64,000 nucleotides of DNA from Callorhinus ursinus (lineage: Eukaryota > Chordata > Mammalia > Carnivora > Otariidae): positions 7,060,094 through 7,124,093 of the forward strand of contig NW_020313057.1 of NCBI RefSeq assembly GCF_003265705.1. The letters run 5' to 3'. Positions within the stretch are counted from its first letter, which is position 1. Each line of letters opens with the position of its first letter. Made by a program: the position numbers and the translations under genes. Shown here piece after piece: positions 11,213-21,998 of the stretch. Below the pieces are notes generated by a model, which was not told the DNA's origin, did no database searches, and saw only the letters and a program-made list of their open reading frames with translations.

Positions 11213-11382
11213 GCTTCAGGATTGAGAAAGCCTGTCATGAGGAATACAATGGAATGGGTAGGCACACCCCAGTTATGACAAGGAAATCCTGAGAACTCTA
11301 ATCTCTCTGTGGATGATTCGGATTTTTTTCTGCAGAAATAAAAGCTTTAGAGATGTTCTGAAATGAACTCACTATATATATA

Positions 11383-11420
<38 letters not shown>

Positions 11421-12428
11421 CTAATTTTTAAGTCCTGAAATGTTATAACGAGTTTCCCATGTAATATTGGCTACAGAATTTGTGGAATGGCATGAGGGAA
11501 CACACAAATCTAAATCCTAACTTTTTAGCAAGTTTCTATCGTATTAATTTTTGCCTGGCAAAAGATTTCCTTTGGTTTTAAAAACAAATTTAAACAAAGG
11601 GAGGTAACTGTGGGTTAAGATGATATGATCTAGACTAATATGCCTCCTTTCAGCTGTCTACAAAGGTGTAAATTTTTTACAAGTATGAAAATGTCCAAGA
11701 GCAGTAGAAACAAAGGCTAACAAGAGACCTGGTAGCATCTGAAAGAATTTCCGATAAATGGGAATGAATTGAGATTAAAAGCCACGGAATCTGAGTTAGA
11801 AGGCCCTGGCTGAATGGGACTGAATTAAATAAGCTTTCAGCTTTCTTTTACTGTTTGGCATAGTTAAGGAGCACAGTGGTTACACCAAACAGAAATCTGA
11901 GAATTCCCTTGCCACTTTTGTCCACAGCCATGATGTGAAAAATAAACTGTGAGACAGCCAGAAATATGTCTTCTTTTTATACTCTCATTTCCACCCACTT
12001 CAACCTTTTGTATTTTCTTTCCATCCATAACTTCCAACATGCAGTATTGGAAGAGGAAGGGAGGGTGATAGCATTTTGATCCTGACATGTATATATACAG
12101 CCATGCAAAATACTAAGGGTAGAGGCAGACCTTCTGGGTGAGTCCCAGAAGGCCTGCACACTTCCAGTTCTGTCCCGTATTGAATTTGGACAAAGAAATG
12201 CATGAAAATGCTTCTTTGGCAAAGAATTTGGCCATCTCAACCTTAGCAGACTTATATTCTGCTCAAAAGGTCACACTTGGTGAGTTCCTGTCTGATAATA
12301 CAAGCTGTATTTAGGGATGTCAAGAACAATCTTCCACCTATCTCAGACGTGAGAAGGGGAATCATGAGACATCTAAGTAGACAGTGAAGGCTGAGGATGT
12401 TGTCTGTTGACATGCCTGGGGATAGGGT
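11213..12428. other. Unassigned sequence with one TA microsatellite
   Basis: No gene or interspersed repeat recognised. Overlapping short frames on the minus strand near 11.9-12.2 kb show no codon-level signal that I can defend. Confidence 0.5.
11372..11418. repeat. (TA)n microsatellite
   Basis: Nearly pure alternating TA over about 46 bases with one G interruption near the left end. Confidence 0.95.
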
Positions 12429-12612
12429 AGGTGGCCTGTATTAGTTTCCTATTGCTACTTACCACAAACTTAAAGGTTTAAAGCAACACACATTTATTAT
12501 CTTAATCTCAAGGTCAGAAGTCTAACATTTGTATGACTTGGCTAAATTCAAGGTGTTGGCAGGGCTGTACTCTTTGTGGAGTCTCTACGGGATAATCCTT
12601 TCCATCTCTTTT
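12429..12612 (+). mobile_element. MLT1-like (ERVL-MaLR) LTR relic
   Basis: Opens with TGTATTAGTTTCCTATTGCT, then TACCACAAACTTAAAGG, ACACATTTATTATCTTA, GGTCAGAAGTCTAAC and AAGGTGTTGGCAGGGCTG, as in MaLR-type LTRs. It is 3'-incomplete; sequence after about 12612 belongs to something else. Family level only. Confidence 0.65.
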
Positions 12613-12615
12613 TCA

Positions 12616-12659
12616 AAGAAGAGCTTTGCAGATATGAACTGGTTAAGGATCTTGAGGTA
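12616..12659 (+). repeat. 44-bp repeat, left copy beside assembly gap
   Basis: Starts AAGAAGAGCTTTGCAGATAT and ends GGATCTTGAGGTA. The copy at 12684-12727 differs at one base. The two lie on either side of a 10-N gap. The sequence resembles the interior of an old LTR-like repeat (CTTTGCAGAT..TTAAGGATCTTGAG). Confidence 0.9.
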
Positions 12660-12670
12660 GATTGTTCTGG

Positions 12671-12680
12671 NNNNNNNNNN
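12671..12680. other. Assembly gap (10 N)
   Basis: Ten N bases. Flanking 44-bp copies suggest overlapping contig ends or an unresolved tandem duplication. Confidence 0.99.
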
Positions 12681-12683
12681 TGT

Positions 12684-12727
12684 AAGAAGAACTTTGCAGA
12701 TATGAACTGGTTAAGGATCTTGAGGTA
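12684..12727 (+). repeat. 44-bp repeat, right copy beside assembly gap
   Basis: Second copy of the repeat described at 12616-12659 (one mismatch, G to A at the eighth base). Confidence 0.9.
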
Positions 12728-13049
12728 AATAAGGAGAGTTAAATGTGAATTCCTATTTCTCCCCACGATAGGAAGAATAGGCACTGCTTCCCTCAGCACT
12801 CACACTGCTCCCTCACGGTTTGTAGCCGTGCGAGGCTAGACAGCACTTACAGATGTATTAGATCATCTGTGGACACAAAACAGTCACAAACAGCTGGTTC
12901 TGTCTCAGACTACAAGCAAAAAGACTCAAAAGCAACCCTTCATCTGTACTCTCTCTAGACTTTCCTTGTACTTCCCTTCACTGGTTTCTCTAACTAAGAT
13001 GCTTTCCCAACTTGTCCCTTTAGCTCTTCTTGTTCCTTTTTTTTTTTAA

Positions 13050-13170
13050 TAGCTGTTGAGAACTTACACTGTACCAAGTATTACTCCAAATACTTTATAG
13101 GTATTATCTGATTTAAATCTCTCAACAATATATAAGGTAGTATTCTTATCAGACACAAATTAGGGACACT
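13050..13170 (-). mobile_element. MIR relic, minus strand
   Basis: Reads TACACTGTACCAAGTATTAC, TTATAGGTATTATCTGATTT and AACAATATATAAGGTAGTA on the plus strand. This is the complement of the MIR 3' half (GCGCTTTACAT..TTATCTCATTTAATCCTCAC type). Confidence 0.6.
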
Positions 13171-13189
13171 CTCCTTCACACTCTCTCAT

Positions 13190-13265
13190 CCCTGGTGGAT
13201 TAGCAGAGCAGGATCAGATACCAGGCACAGTGCTGATACTCAATGTATTAAATAAATTGAATGAA
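13190..13265 (+). mobile_element. L2/MIR-type 3' terminus relic
   Basis: ACCAGGCACAGTGCTGATAC followed by TCAATGTATTAAATAAATTG AATGAA resembles the shared L2/MIR 3' end. Confidence 0.5.
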
Positions 13266-13689
13266 ACACCAATGTTTTATTTTTTTTTCCTGATAAGACT
13301 GAGATGGTGGGGCAGAGTTGGATATTTCTGTTTCATTTAAAATTCTTATCAGTCTCAAATCCTGTCAGTAGATGTCACTTAATCGGAAGTGGAAAAGCTT
13401 GTGACTACCCTAAGAATCATCATGAAACTAATGTGTTCATCTGTCATTGGAATTGTCAATTTGTCAGTATATATACAAACACAAACCTATGACAGTCTGG
13501 AAACCCTAGCAGAACATGGAAGATAACAGCAAGGCAGAAAGAAAAGACCCTTGTTTTAGAAAAATAAATCATAATACTTTTCCCTATTGCCATTCTTTCT
13601 TCCCATTTTGTTCTTCTACTGTTATTGACTTCCTGGTCTTTGGTTTCTGCATGTTTATACATACAGTGTGAATCTGAAGAAATGAGGAA

Positions 13690-13978
13690 CAAAAACCACT
13701 TAGTGGAAGACAAACCTGGGTTCCATTCTTGGCTTTGCCAATCACTGCATGTATTTCTGTGATTCCGTGCAAGCACCTTCTTTTTTGCAACAGTTTCCTC
13801 ATTTGTAAAATGGAAAGAAAATGGCCTGTATTTTTGAGGTTTGGTTTATGTTACAGAGTCGATGGCCAATTATTGCTAAATTGTTTTGCTGTTATTATTT
13901 TTGATATTGCTATTCAACTCAGCATATTTGAGGATTTAATAAGTAAATATATTGAGAGTTTTTAGAACAATGTCAGGC
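13690..13978 (+). mobile_element. MIR element, plus strand
   Basis: Almost full-length mammalian-wide SINE: AACCTGGGTTCC, TTGGCTTTGCCAATCACTG, CAACAGTTTCCTCATTTGT, AAAATGGAAA, then the 3' half GAACAATGTCAGGCAA. Ancient; no TSD visible. Confidence 0.8.
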
Positions 13979-14430
13979 AAAAAAATTCATTTCATATAAG
14001 TTTTAGCTATTAGTATTTTTTAAAGCAATTTTTAGTTTATTAATCAGCTTATCTTTGCTTCATGGTTTCTGCCAGTGCTTTAAAACCAGTGTTTCCATTT
14101 CTGATCTAAGAAAGTATCTAGACTTTATACTCAATCTCACTGCTTTGTAATACTGCCATGCTTCTCCTGATATTATTTAACACCCTTGACATGACCAATT
14201 CCAGCTAAGCTCATAACATATAAAAACATCCTTCCACCTAAATAGCCTCCTGGAATTAGCTTGACCTCTGCTGACTCTCCTTTGGTCTACCATAATGAAT
14301 ACCCCAGTATGACAATACCCTAGGCTCTGTGAATATTATAAAATCATAAAGCCAAGACATGATTTGATAAGTTGTTGCTCTGTGCATGAAAATACTTCTC
14401 TATGTCTCATTCTCAATCGTGATAGTCTAG
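13979..14430. other. No recognised gene or repeat
   Basis: AT-rich; nothing that I can assign. Confidence 0.5.
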
Positions 14431-14637
14431 AGTCGGGCATGACAAATATTTTCTGTAAGGGGACAAGATATGAAATATTTCAGACTTTGTAGGCCAGACA
14501 GTCCGTATGGCAACTGAGATACAACACAGAAGCAGCCATTAAAATATGCAAATGAGTAAGTGCGGCTGTGTACCAATAAGTACTTACAAAAGTAAGCAAC
14601 AGGCTGGATTTGACCCACAGACCATACCTGGCTTATC
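14431..14637 (-). mobile_element. Old hAT-like DNA transposon relic
   Basis: Carries AATATTTTCTGTAAGGGGAC, ATTTCAGACTTTGTAGGCC, GACAGTCCGTATGGCAACTG, AAGCAGCCATTAAAATATGC and GGCTGGATTTGACCCACAGA, the familiar order of a widespread non-autonomous mammalian element. I place it with hAT-type MERs but cannot fix the family name; orientation follows the usual convention and is uncertain. Confidence 0.55.
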
Positions 14638-14774
14638 CCTGTCTTAGAGCACGCATTTTTCATCAGGGGTGATACTACCCACAGCAGGGTATAAATTGGA
14701 TCTTGGGGGGCAGCAAAAATTCTTACTCTTTATGTACAAAGCATAAATGATATACATATAATACAAAAACAGAT

Positions 14775-15290
14775 TCTGGGTTGAGTAATGTCTCCAAAAA
14801 TTCATGTCTACTCAGAACCTGAATGTGACTTTATTTGGAAATAGGGTCTCTATAGGTGCAATCAAGTTAAGATGAGGTCATACTGGATTTAGGGTGGGCC
14901 CTAATCCAATGACTGAAGCATTTGTAAGAAGAGGGAAGTTTGGCTGGAGACCAGCACAATGGGAAGATGGTGTTAAAGACACACAGGGAGAATACCATAC
15001 GATTGAAGTGATGCTTCTACAAGCCAAAGAATGTCAAGATCACTGGTGACCAAATAAATAAATAAATAAATAAATAAATAAAATAAAATAAAGTAAAAAT
15101 TAAAAAAAATAAAAAGGCAAGCTAGAAAGAAGCAAGAAAGATCCTTCTCTATAACCTTCAGAAACATCATGGTCCTGCCAGCATCTTGTTATCAGATTTC
15201 TAGCCACCAGAATTTTGAAACTACAAATTTCTGTTGCTTTAAGCAATTTGTGTTAATTTTGTTATGGCAGCCTTAGAAAAGTAATACCAC
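14775..15290 (+). mobile_element. LTR-like interspersed repeat with AAAT insertion
   Basis: Reads TGTCTCCAAAAATTCATGTC, TGACTTTATTTGGAAATAGG, GTTAAGATGAGGTCATACTG, GGGTGGGCCCTAATCCAATG, CACACAGGGAGAATACCAT, ACAAATTTCTGTTGCTTTAA and GTTATGGCAGCC. This is the order of a common mammalian LTR-like repeat; I do not trust myself on the family name. An A-rich AAAT tract is inserted at about 15052-15116. Confidence 0.65.
15052..15116. repeat. (AAAT)n and A-rich tract
   Basis: About ten AAAT units followed by AAAAT units and an A-rich tail, inside the LTR-like repeat. Confidence 0.95.
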
Positions 15291-15490
15291 AGATACACAG
15301 AATATCTGTGGCATTAAAATTTCATAGGAATATGAAGGTGATTATGGGTAAATATTTTAAAAAGCTCCCAGGGGTTGATAAATTAAAAAACTATGTTGAA
15401 AATCATTGCTGTAGATGTACTGTTTTGCTGATCAGTTTGACAGGGTTTCAGACAAGAACTAGAATTTATTTTTTAAAATACTTTCTGCTT

Positions 15491-15686
15491 GGGCGCCTTG
15501 GTTGCTCAGTTGGTTAAGCGACTGCTTTCGGCTCAGGTCATGATCCTGGAGTCCTGGGATCGAGTCCCACGCTGGGCTCCTGGATCAGTGGGGAGCCTGC
15601 TTCTCCCTCTGACCCTCTCCTCTCTCATGTTGTTTCTGTCTCTCTCGCTCTCTAATAAATACATAAAATCTTTAATAAAATAAAAT
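15491..15686 (+). mobile_element. CAN-SINE, plus strand, perfect 16-bp TSD
   Basis: GGGCGCCTTGGTTGCTCAG head, GACTGCTTTCGG, GATCCTGGAGTCC subfamily, tail with AATAAATACATAAAATCTTT. TSD AAAATACTTTCTGCTT is perfect at 15475-15490 and 15687-15702. It is preceded by TT, fitting the L1 endonuclease TT/AAAA cut site. Confidence 0.97.
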
Positions 15687-15949
15687 AAAATACTTTCTGC
15701 TTATTTAATCCCCCCATGTCCACCCCTTCAAACACCATTGATTGAATTTCATCCTCAATCCTTCTCTCTTGTTCCAACTACGGAATGATGACTTTGCAGT
15801 TCATCAGATGGATTTAACCTTTGTCTTGTTTACATTTATCTTAAGGGATGAAAACCTGGAATGATAAGAATTGAAGTGCTGATCTCAAATTAGGGAACTT
15901 CTCAATGTCTAATACACTAAAGAATTTGGCTGTTCCAATTCTAACTTCT

Positions 15950-16144
15950 TTTTTTTTTAAGATTTTATTTATTTATTTGAGTGAGAGAGAATGAGAGATA
16001 GAGAGCACGAGAGGGAAGAGGGTCAGAGGGAGAAGCAGACTCCCTGCCGAGCAGGGAGCCCGATGTGGGACTCGATCCCGGGACTCCAGGATCATGACCT
16101 GAGCCGAAGGCAGTCGCTTAACCAACTGAGCCACCCAGGCACCC
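15950..16144 (-). mobile_element. CAN-SINE, minus strand, perfect 15-bp TSD
   Basis: Full-length reverse SINE of the GGGACTCCAGGATC type. TSD CCAATTCTAACTTCT is perfect at 15935-15949 and 16145-16159. It lies less than 300 bp from a SINE in the opposite orientation (15491-15686), forming an inverted pair. Confidence 0.97.
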
Positions 16145-16549
16145 CCAATTCTAACTTCTAACAGGAGGTGGAATGAGATATAAAAGAACCATAACAACTT
16201 CCAAATTCCAGGACACTACTGAACTTATATTCATACTATCAGATTATGAACTAAGTTCTGAGAGCTCAATATTTCTAAGGCTAATTTAGAGAACAAAGCT
16301 GAAGCCTGGAGATGCTAAGAAAATTCCTCAAAGTTATAAAGGTCTGAATTGTCAGGTGTGGATCTGACACAAGTTATTGTATTTTTAATACTGTGTTACT
16401 TTGTATCTGAGGCCCACAGGAAAGAAGAATATAGGGGAACCACACCTAAATCTGCCATCACAGAGGTTATGACTCTTACTTAGATGCTCATACCAGAATG
16501 AATGATACTTGGAGGGTGAAAAACAGAGTTTCCATACTTAGAAATTATC

Positions 16550-16580
16550 CCTTTTTAAAAAGATTTTATTTATTCATGAG
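16550..16580 (-). mobile_element. Severely 5'-truncated SINE tail with TSD
   Basis: Only the SINE 3' end remains (complement of TATTTATTCATGAG, the tail region of the family). TSD CTTAGAAATTATC at 16537-16549 and CTCAGAAATTATC at 16581-16593, 12 of 13 matching. It appears to be a real, nearly aborted retrotransposition event of about 30 bp. Confidence 0.7.
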
Positions 16581-16744
16581 CTCAGAAATTATCTTGAAAG
16601 GTCAGCCAGAAACTACCTGATGGCCAGCCACCTATGCAGGTGGGAAACACCTCACTCCAAATGTCCCAGATTGAGCTATCTTGGGCTTAACTCCTGAAAA
16701 TTCCCATCTCTCATATCACCCTCCTATGTCCCCAAAACGACGGC

Positions 16745-16925
16745 ATGTTTTATTTAATAAATGTTAAGAATCTTTAATATGCGGGAACTCTTCTAGGGCT
16801 TGTAGAAAGGCCAAAAAAAAAAAAAAAAAAGGAAAAAACCTGGGTTCTCCTGGAGCTTATATTATAGTCAGAGTGGAACAGACAGACAATAAATAAGTAA
16901 AAATATAGAGCATACCATAGGGTGC
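16745..16925 (+). mobile_element. Old mammalian repeat relic with A18 run
   Basis: GGAGCTTATATTATAGTCAG, GACAGACAATAAATAAG and TATAGAGCATACCATAGGG resemble a widespread old repeat also hinted at near 20540-20670 and 29815-30180. Poly-A of 18 at 16813-16830. Family not named. Confidence 0.4.
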
Positions 16926-16929
16926 TATG

Positions 16930-17060
16930 AGGTGGTTAAGAGCACAGAAGAAAATGCATGGCTCCAACACATACGTGTATGACCTTAGTCGAGTTACCTC
17001 TGTGTACTTCAGTTTCTGCATTTGTAAAATGAAAAGAGTACCAGAACTTGCCAAATAGGA
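16930..17060 (+). mobile_element. MIR relic, plus strand
   Basis: AGGTGGTTAAGAGCACAG, GACCTTAGTCGAGTTACC, CAGTTTCTGCATTTGTAAAA match the MIR central region in order. Confidence 0.75.
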
Positions 17061-17684
17061 TGGTTGGAAGGACTGGTAGAGGGGACACACTAATATCTCA
17101 GCCTGGAACACACACCTCATTAACTCTTCCCATATGAAGAGACACAAAGCCAGAGGTGGCACATGGTGGAGGTGGGGGTGGCTGAGGAAGATGAGGCTGA
17201 GGCTGAGAAAACTCTGGTTTGGGGTCCTGCCTCTGTCACTTACTCTTACCTTGGAAACACCTAACCTCTCCTGAGTCTTTGTTTTTGTGTTGTTTTGTTT
17301 CGGCAGGATATAAAACAGAACTATGACTACTAACCATGTGGATTTGAGAAAGAATGGGATGCAGGTTTGAGATGTAAACTCAGAGTTAGGTTAAAGCTCA
17401 AAGTGGCGTGGACACAGAAAATGGAACTCATGACTCTTTGGTTTCTTCTTTATCCCTCAGCCATGGTTGACAGGGAGGACTTTCCCAAAGTCCTAGATGG
17501 AGAAGACTGGCAGCACTCCCATGTGGCCCAAATCTCTCTAAAGAAATGTCAAAGGACTTGATACCAGCGCTGGTCTTTTACTCTGGCCATTTAATAGGGC
17601 TCTCCTCTCCAAATAATACTCTTTAAGAGTATCATTAACTCTCTCTATTCGTGGATAATTTGCGTCTTGCAGTATGTCTCAGCT
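17061..17684. other. No recognised gene or repeat
   Basis: Slightly richer in G+C than its surroundings, with a 64-codon frame that shows no family resemblance. Confidence 0.5.
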
Positions 17685-18172
17685 CAGGCTGCTGTAACAA
17701 GTATACCTTAGATTAAGTGCCTTAAACAAGAAACATTCATTTATCACACCTCTGGTGGCAGAGAAGTCCAAGATGAGAGAGTCGAGTCGGCAGATCCATT
17801 CTCTGGTAAGAATACTCCCCAGTTTGCAGATGGCCATCTTCCTCTTGTATCCTCATATGGTGGAGTGGAAACAAGCTCTCTAGTAGCTTCTTTAAGAGCA
17901 CTAATCCCAAGAGGTCTCCACCCTCATGACCTAATTACCCCTCTAAGATCCCCGCCTCCAAATAGCCTCACATTGGAGATGGCGGTATCAAATATGATCA
18001 GGCTGGTGAAGAGATCAGTGCCACACACTACATTTTGAGCATATTTTGGTCTGTTAGAAGAAACTGCCTCCCAAAATTTTAAAGAAAGAAAAACATATAT
18101 GTACAAAGAAGATGGTGGGATCAATAAAAGAGTTTTTTTGGGGGGACACAAGCATTCCTTCCATAGCACATA
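17685..18172 (+). mobile_element. LTR-like interspersed repeat
   Basis: GCTCAGGCTGCTGTAACAAG, ATTCATTTATCACACCTCTG, GAGAAGTCCAAGATGAGAGA, CCTCATATGGTGGAGTGG, AAGAGCACTAATCCCAAG, CCACCCTCATGACCTAATTA and GGGGGACACAAGCATTCCTT form a known colinear mammalian repeat. Orientation and family name are by convention and uncertain. Confidence 0.65.
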
Positions 18173-18930
18173 TCCCTATGAACCCTGGCTCCACATTCAC
18201 AACCATATCATCAAGCATTATATGAGCTTTAATTCTTATCCATAACCTTAAAATGACATAACATGACTCCCAGAGATTAATCTTGGGGAGACCTCAACCA
18301 CACTACCTGTTACTTCAGAGTAGTGACAAGTGGATTCACCTATAAGTCCTTGCTAAAATTCCACTATTCTTTATTTTTTCCCTAAACAAGTGAACATACT
18401 TCTTTTTAAAAGTACCTATTTGCCAAGTCAGTACTTTTTGTACCAAAGATACTGTTATCCTTTGATATAATCATTTCTTGTTAAGTCTAGAATCAGAAAA
18501 TCAGCAATTATGCCTTTTTCTATCTAAGTGGAATGAGGTCATATGTTTAAATAATAATAATGACAAAAACATAATTCATCAGTCCACAGTTGGTTCTCAA
18601 TGAAAAAAAAAAAAGCAACCTACTCTGTCTTTGTTTAAACATCTTCATCAAATTACATAAGGTGAAAAAACAATCCAGAAAAGATATGGACAGTTCTGTT
18701 CTATGTAACACTTAACAAATTTTCAAATACCTATCTAAATAAATCTTTGGAATTTTTCTTAACCATTCCATAATAGAACCTTCTGGAATTAAGCATATCT
18801 ATATGAGGCATCATGCTATGACTCTGTTGAAATCAATTTTACATATACACATACACAAATATACACATACACAACTGACCAAGCCACTGACTGAGAGCCT
18901 ATAAAGTATGAGAAAATCTCTTTTGACAGA
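18173..18930. other. Unassigned AT-rich sequence
   Basis: Includes an A12 run near 18603 and a short CA/TA-rich tract near 18840-18875. Nothing else recognised. Confidence 0.5.
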
Positions 18931-18949
18931 GAACTACCTATTTTAAGAG

Positions 18950-19185
18950 TTTTTTTTTTTTTAAGTTTTATTATTGAGGTAGAGTTGACATACAATGTTA
19001 GTTTAGGTGTGCAACATAGTGAGTCAACAATTCAATACTCTACTCAATGCTCACCACGATAAATGTAGTTAACATCTGTCACCATGAACAATATTACAAT
19101 ATCATTAACATATTCCCTATGCTGTACTTTCCATCCTTGTCACTTATTTTATAACAGGAAATTGCGACCTCTTAATCCTTTTCCC
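18950..19185 (-). mobile_element. LINE-1 3' UTR, minus half of an inverted L1
   Basis: Starts with a T13 run (18950-18962), then the antisense L1 3' terminus TTATTATTGAGGTAGAGTTG, ACATACAATGTTAG, CTCACCACGATAAATGTAG and TCCCTATGCTGTACTTTCC. It joins directly to a plus-oriented L1 piece at about 19186. Confidence 0.85.
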
Positions 19186-19500
19186 CCAAGATTTAGTAAA
19201 TATACATAATGGAATATTACTCAGTCTTAAAAAAGAATGATCTTACCATTTGCTACAGCATGGATGGAACTAGAAGGCGTCATGTTAACTGAAATAAATC
19301 AGTGAAAGACAAATGCCGTATGATTTCACTTACTGTGGAATGGGAAACAGACTAACAAAACAAAAAAGAAAAGAAAACAGAAAGAGACTCACAAAGACAG
19401 ATGAGAAAGTTGTGGTAGCCAGAGGGGAGAGCATTGGAGGGATGTGAAAATTAGGGCAAAAGGATAAAGATAAAGCAACTTCCTGTTATAAAATAAGCTA
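19186..19500 (+). mobile_element. LINE-1 ORF2 end/3' UTR, inverted plus half
   Basis: Sense L1: AATGGAATATTACTCAGTC, CAGCATGGATGGAACTAG, GTATGATTTCACTTACTG, AGCCAGAGGGGAGAG, then AAGCAACTTCCTGTTATAAA. It is the piece just upstream of the 3' UTR in the neighbouring minus segment but inverted, and the two share about 45 bp at the ATTTCCTGTTATAAAATAAG region. Confidence 0.85.
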
Positions 19501-19507
19501 CCTGTTA

Positions 19508-21030
19508 ATATAGTTAAGGCTTAGGCATTTATTGAATTTCTTAAGATCTATTACTTTCATATTATGTGGGTTCTTTTTTTTCAAATTTTACCAACTTTTA
19601 TGACTTTATGTTTAAAAAGACGGCTATCCAATTCTGAAGGATGCCCATTTCCTTCAACCACTTCAATAAGTTTAACAGAATCTTTTCCTCAGCCGCCATT
19701 TTGATTCTGTGTTGACAGTGCCTGGTGATTTGTGATGCAGGTAACCGTGGCTGTGCCATTAGGACAACTTAGGTATAAATGCTTTAGGCTGTTAGCGTCA
19801 GAAGATCCCGTAAAGAGAGAAGCAGGCAGGGGGGCATCTTTCTTGATATCAAAAGAACTGTGGGGTTAGCCTACTGCTGGTCTTGATTGAGCATCTCAAT
19901 AATGCCACCAGGGCTGGCAGTCTTTGTATCCTTGAAGGTCTGCTTTTAGTATTCATGGAGGTCACAAGATAGCTGCAAAGCTCCAGACACCACCTTTGTG
20001 TTCAAACTCAAAATATGGGAAAAGGAATAGCACCAACACATTCCTCCTGCATGGTCAGAAAATTAAAAGCCTTTCCAGAAGGCCTCCATTTCATTGGCCA
20101 CAACAGAAATCCACACAGCAACACAGATTAAAAGTCACAGTAAATCATCATGGAAGGCCAAATATGATGTAGTAGATATTCTTTAGAATTCTCTTGTTTT
20201 AATTTTATATGTACATTTACTGTAAGAGTTTTCTATACATTCATGTTCCCATCAATATGGTCACTACAACAGTATGCTCCTGGATAAATGGAATGGAGGA
20301 ATGTTTTCCTGTTTTTTTGTTGGTTTGTTCTGCAAAATGCCTAGCTGGGTAACAGCTGCAATGAAGCTTTTTATAAAATGTTGATATTTAATAGTAAAGA
20401 ATAACTGGATTTGTTCACTATATTCAAAAGTCATATCACTAAGTTTATTTAGCATAACCAGATATTTCACTTGCTGGAAAGAGCCAACTCACATTTCATA
20501 GAAAGGTTGTAGTCGAAATCTGTACTCTCTCCTAGAGGATTCATTTATTAATTCATTTGATAAATATTTATTATTTATATCATGGAAAATGTGTCCATTT
20601 CTGGGAATAAAACTGCGTAATAGGTGGTCTCTGATTTTAAGGAGCTTATATTCTTGGAAGCTCCATGAGGGCAGAAATTTTTACACTTACACCGTGTTTT
20701 TAACAGTGAGAATAGATGTTCACCTTCTTAGCTACCGTGCTTTTTAAATATAACTTTTCATATTATAATTATATAGTACATATATGTATATATTACATAT
20801 TTATATATGTTCTATATAAAATATGTAATTAATAGACCATATTATGTATTTTTAAAAGAAACTTTGAAAATATATAATGTCCTAGCCCTAAATCTGATCA
20901 TTTAAATCAGGATGTTTGGGGGTTGGACCTGGACATTGTTATTTTTTTAAAATTCCTTCTGTGGTTCAAGAACTGCTATTCTAGGCGAGAAGAAAAGTGA
21001 GTACACACAACTTGTCCAAATACCATTTTA
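19508..21030. other. Mostly unassigned sequence
   Basis: 19.56-20.2 kb is moderately GC-rich and hints at an old retrocopy or repeat on the minus strand, but no family is recognised. 20.54-20.67 kb resembles the old repeat of 16745-16925. 20.75-20.83 kb is TA-rich. Confidence 0.4.
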
Positions 21031-21034
21031 GATT

Positions 21035-21228
21035 CTTTATACTCTCATTTACTCATCACAAAAACCCTATAATAGTGGTATTCTTACTATTTTAAAGACG
21101 AAAAAACTGTGACTAAAAGAGATTACATAACTTGAACAAAGTCATGTAGATGGAATGTTTTGGAGATAGGATTTGAACTGGACAGTCTGCCTCTTGTTCA
21201 GTGTGTTATACTATTATGTGCGTGGCAC
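21035..21228 (-). mobile_element. MIR relic, minus strand
   Basis: CATCACAAAAACCCTATAAT, TAAAGACGAAAAAACTGTG, ACTTGAACAAAGTCATGTAG and GGATTTGAACTGGACAGTCT follow the antisense MIR order. Confidence 0.75.
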
Positions 21229-21682
21229 ATCATAGCCACTCAGTAAGTACTTGTGTAAATGAATGTATCAAAGTAGAAACAACAAATAATTAAATCCAAA
21301 CGACCTTCAAGAATGTAAGAATGGTACATACCATTACAGAGATGGGTGTATAATGATAGGCTGGGGAAGCCATCTATATCGGTTTAAAACACAAATCAGG
21401 GCTCAAGGACTAATTAAAGAATTTTCAGTACCTAGGCTTGCCTTTTTATTCCTTTCCTTAATGATTTCAAATAGTGACAATTGGCATTTAGAAGGAATAG
21501 AGTTCACAGTTTTATACAGTAGAAGCTCATGTTGAAAACTTTACACTATGGATATACCCACGAATCTCACTTCCTCATGGGGTCTTCCTAGTTTTTTAAG
21601 ACTTAATGATACTCCAAGTGTTATTTGAGGAAAAGAAATAAAAAAAAGCAAAGGTGTTATTGCTTTAAAAAAAAAAATTCTT

Positions 21683-21851
21683 GGGTGCCTGGGTGGCTCA
21701 GATGGTTAAGCATCTGCCTTCGGCTCAGGTCATGATCCCAGGGTCCTGGGATAGAGTCCTGCATCAGGCTCCCTGCTCCTTGGGAGCCTACTTCTCCCTC
21801 TGCTTCCCTCTCTCTCTCTCTTTCTCTGTCTCTCGCAAATAAATAAAAATT
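21683..21851 (+). mobile_element. CAN-SINE, plus strand
   Basis: GGGTGCCTGGGTGGCTCAG head, CATCTGCCTTCGGCTCAGG, GATCCCAGGGTCCTGGGAT, CT-rich end, AAATAAATAAAAATT tail. TSD of nine or more A plus TTCTTG at about 21669-21683 and 21852-21866. Confidence 0.95.
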
Positions 21852-21886
21852 AAAAAAAAATTCTTGAATGAGAAACGTGGGAGATA

Positions 21887-21998
21887 ATTTTTTTAAAGAT
21901 TTTATTTTTAAGTAATTTCTATACCCAAAGTGGGACTCGAACTTACAACCCTGACATCAAGTCACATGTTCCACTGACTGAGCCAGCAAGGCGCCCCA
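21887..21998 (-). mobile_element. Older CAN-SINE type, minus strand
   Basis: AAAGATTTTATTTTTAAGTA, ATTTCTATACCCAAAGTGGG, ACTCGAACTTACAACCCTGA and CTGACTGAGCCAGCAAGGCG. The body is shorter, without the CT-rich block, as in the oldest carnivore tRNA-Lys SINEs. Confidence 0.85.

Noticed and set aside
19560..20200. Possible minus-strand processed pseudogene
   Set aside because: A broken frame with some protein-like segments can be read on the minus strand, but I recognise no parent gene, A-tail or TSD.
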